Shown here: piece after piece, positions 6,867 to 7,126 of the stretch
Layout of the letters: every line of letters starts with the position of its first letter
Numbering within the stretch: the stretch's first letter is position 1
Assembly (NCBI GenBank): GCA_964396265.1
Contig: CAYNEM010000037.1
Location: forward strand, 1-7,126
Direction of reading: 5' to 3'
DNA: 7,126 nucleotides
DNA from: EA-27 sp964396265
GTDB lineage: Archaea; Thermoplasmatota; Thermoplasmata; RBG-16-68-12; EA-27
Notes under the pieces: generated by a model
Told to the model about the DNA's origin: nothing
The model's input: the letters and a program-made list of their open reading frames with translations, nothing else
Database searches by the model: none
Translations under genes and position numbers: made by a program

Positions 6867-6880
6867 GATAGGAGCCTATC
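6867..6880. repeat. Perfect 6-bp inverted repeat over the methyltransferase stop
   Basis: GATAGG and CCTATC flank AG at the centre, forming a 14-base near-palindrome that includes the TAG stop of the methyltransferase gene. The two-base spacer makes an RNA hairpin tight (five or four pairs after opening), and no T-run follows, so a classical terminator is unlikely. A protein-binding half-site pair or chance are alternatives. Confidence 0.35.
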
Positions 6881-7126
6881 TCTGCGCGACGAGGTACCAA
6901 AGACCGCCGCCCACGTCCACGAACCGAGGTCGGACGAATCCGGATTCTCGAAGTAGCGTACGGAGATCAACTTTCGTGAAAAACCGTGTTCCCTGGAGGG
7001 CGAAATCAAGCTCCATCGCAAGCATCAACTGATTCGTCGGAGTGTGCGGCCTGCTCGCATCCTCCTTGAGACCTTCGGCGATCACGAGGTAGCCGGACGG
7101 AAGGAGCGCTCGAAGGCAATTCCCCA
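6876..7126 (-). CDS. C-terminal part of a SAM-dependent O-methyltransferase-like protein
   Basis: The frame is open from the right edge to the TAG at 6878-6876, giving at least 82 C-terminal residues; the N-terminus lies beyond the window. It opens with LRALLPSGYLVIAEG, the strand-turn-strand typical of class I methyltransferases after the SAM site (family form LR-x-L-x-PGG-x-L-x-I-x-E). It then has a Met/Leu-rich helical part, GTRFFTKVDLRTLLRESGF, and a closing beta segment ending WYLVAQR. This resembles the end of the O-methyltransferase (Methyltransf_2-like) family. The SAM-binding motif itself is not visible, so substrate and exact family are open. A GTG at 7085 is an internal codon, not the start. 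Confidence 0.75.
   Translation of the reverse strand, partial: GNCLRALLPSGYLVIAEGLKEDASRPHTPTNQLMLAMELDFALQGTRFFTKVDLRTLLRESGFVRPRFVDVGGGLWYLVAQR

Noticed and set aside
1..7126. CRISPR array, tRNA, rRNA or insertion sequence
   Set aside because: No regularly spaced repeats, cloverleaf sequence, terminal inverted repeats or transposase motifs were seen on reading both strands.

Overview
The window is GC-rich, densely coding DNA from a prokaryote. The best guess is an archaeon, or a draft or metagenome assembly close to one. The main pointer is a primase-polymerase gene whose motif III resembles the archaeal/eukaryotic PriS small subunit more than any bacterial primase. This is not decisive: Pnkp/Hen1 RNA-repair cassettes are best known from bacteria, and no rRNA, tRNA or universal marker gene is present. 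A run of exactly 100 Ns (4168-4267) is an assembly placeholder that splits the window into two contigs, so the distance and contact between the halves are not proven.

Left half (1-4167), minus strand: a two-gene RNA-repair operon. hen1 (4145 to 2745) encodes a bacterial-type Hen1 with an N-terminal Pnkp-activating region and a 2'-O-methyltransferase domain. It overlaps pnkp (2748 to 184) by four bases (ATGA). pnkp encodes a full-length kinase / 2',3'-phosphatase / ligase. All catalytic motifs I can check by eye are intact in both proteins. Together they should heal, methylate and seal RNA cut by ribotoxins, leaving a 2'-O-methyl mark at the junction so that the same site cannot be cut again. 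Bases 1-183, downstream of pnkp, hold nothing I can call.

Right half (4268-7126): just after the gap is a possible C-terminal tail of a plus-strand gene (to 4352). Then comes a plus-strand gene (4441-6147) for a 568-residue protein. Its N-terminal half is an archaeo-eukaryotic primase (AEP) catalytic domain. Its C-terminal third looks like a small, possibly degenerate alkaline-phosphatase/phosphodiesterase-superfamily domain. A candidate 66-residue ORF (6131-6331) overlaps its 3' end. The minus strand then carries a DUF488 protein (6729 to 6310), a doubtful 33-residue ORF, and the C-terminal end of a SAM-dependent O-methyltransferase-like protein that runs off the right edge.

The best-supported system is Hen1-Pnkp. 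The least explained object is the AEP fusion protein, with a cysteine cluster placed before its catalytic motif I. It lies divergently from the RNA-repair operon, but only across the scaffold gap, so a functional link is conjecture.
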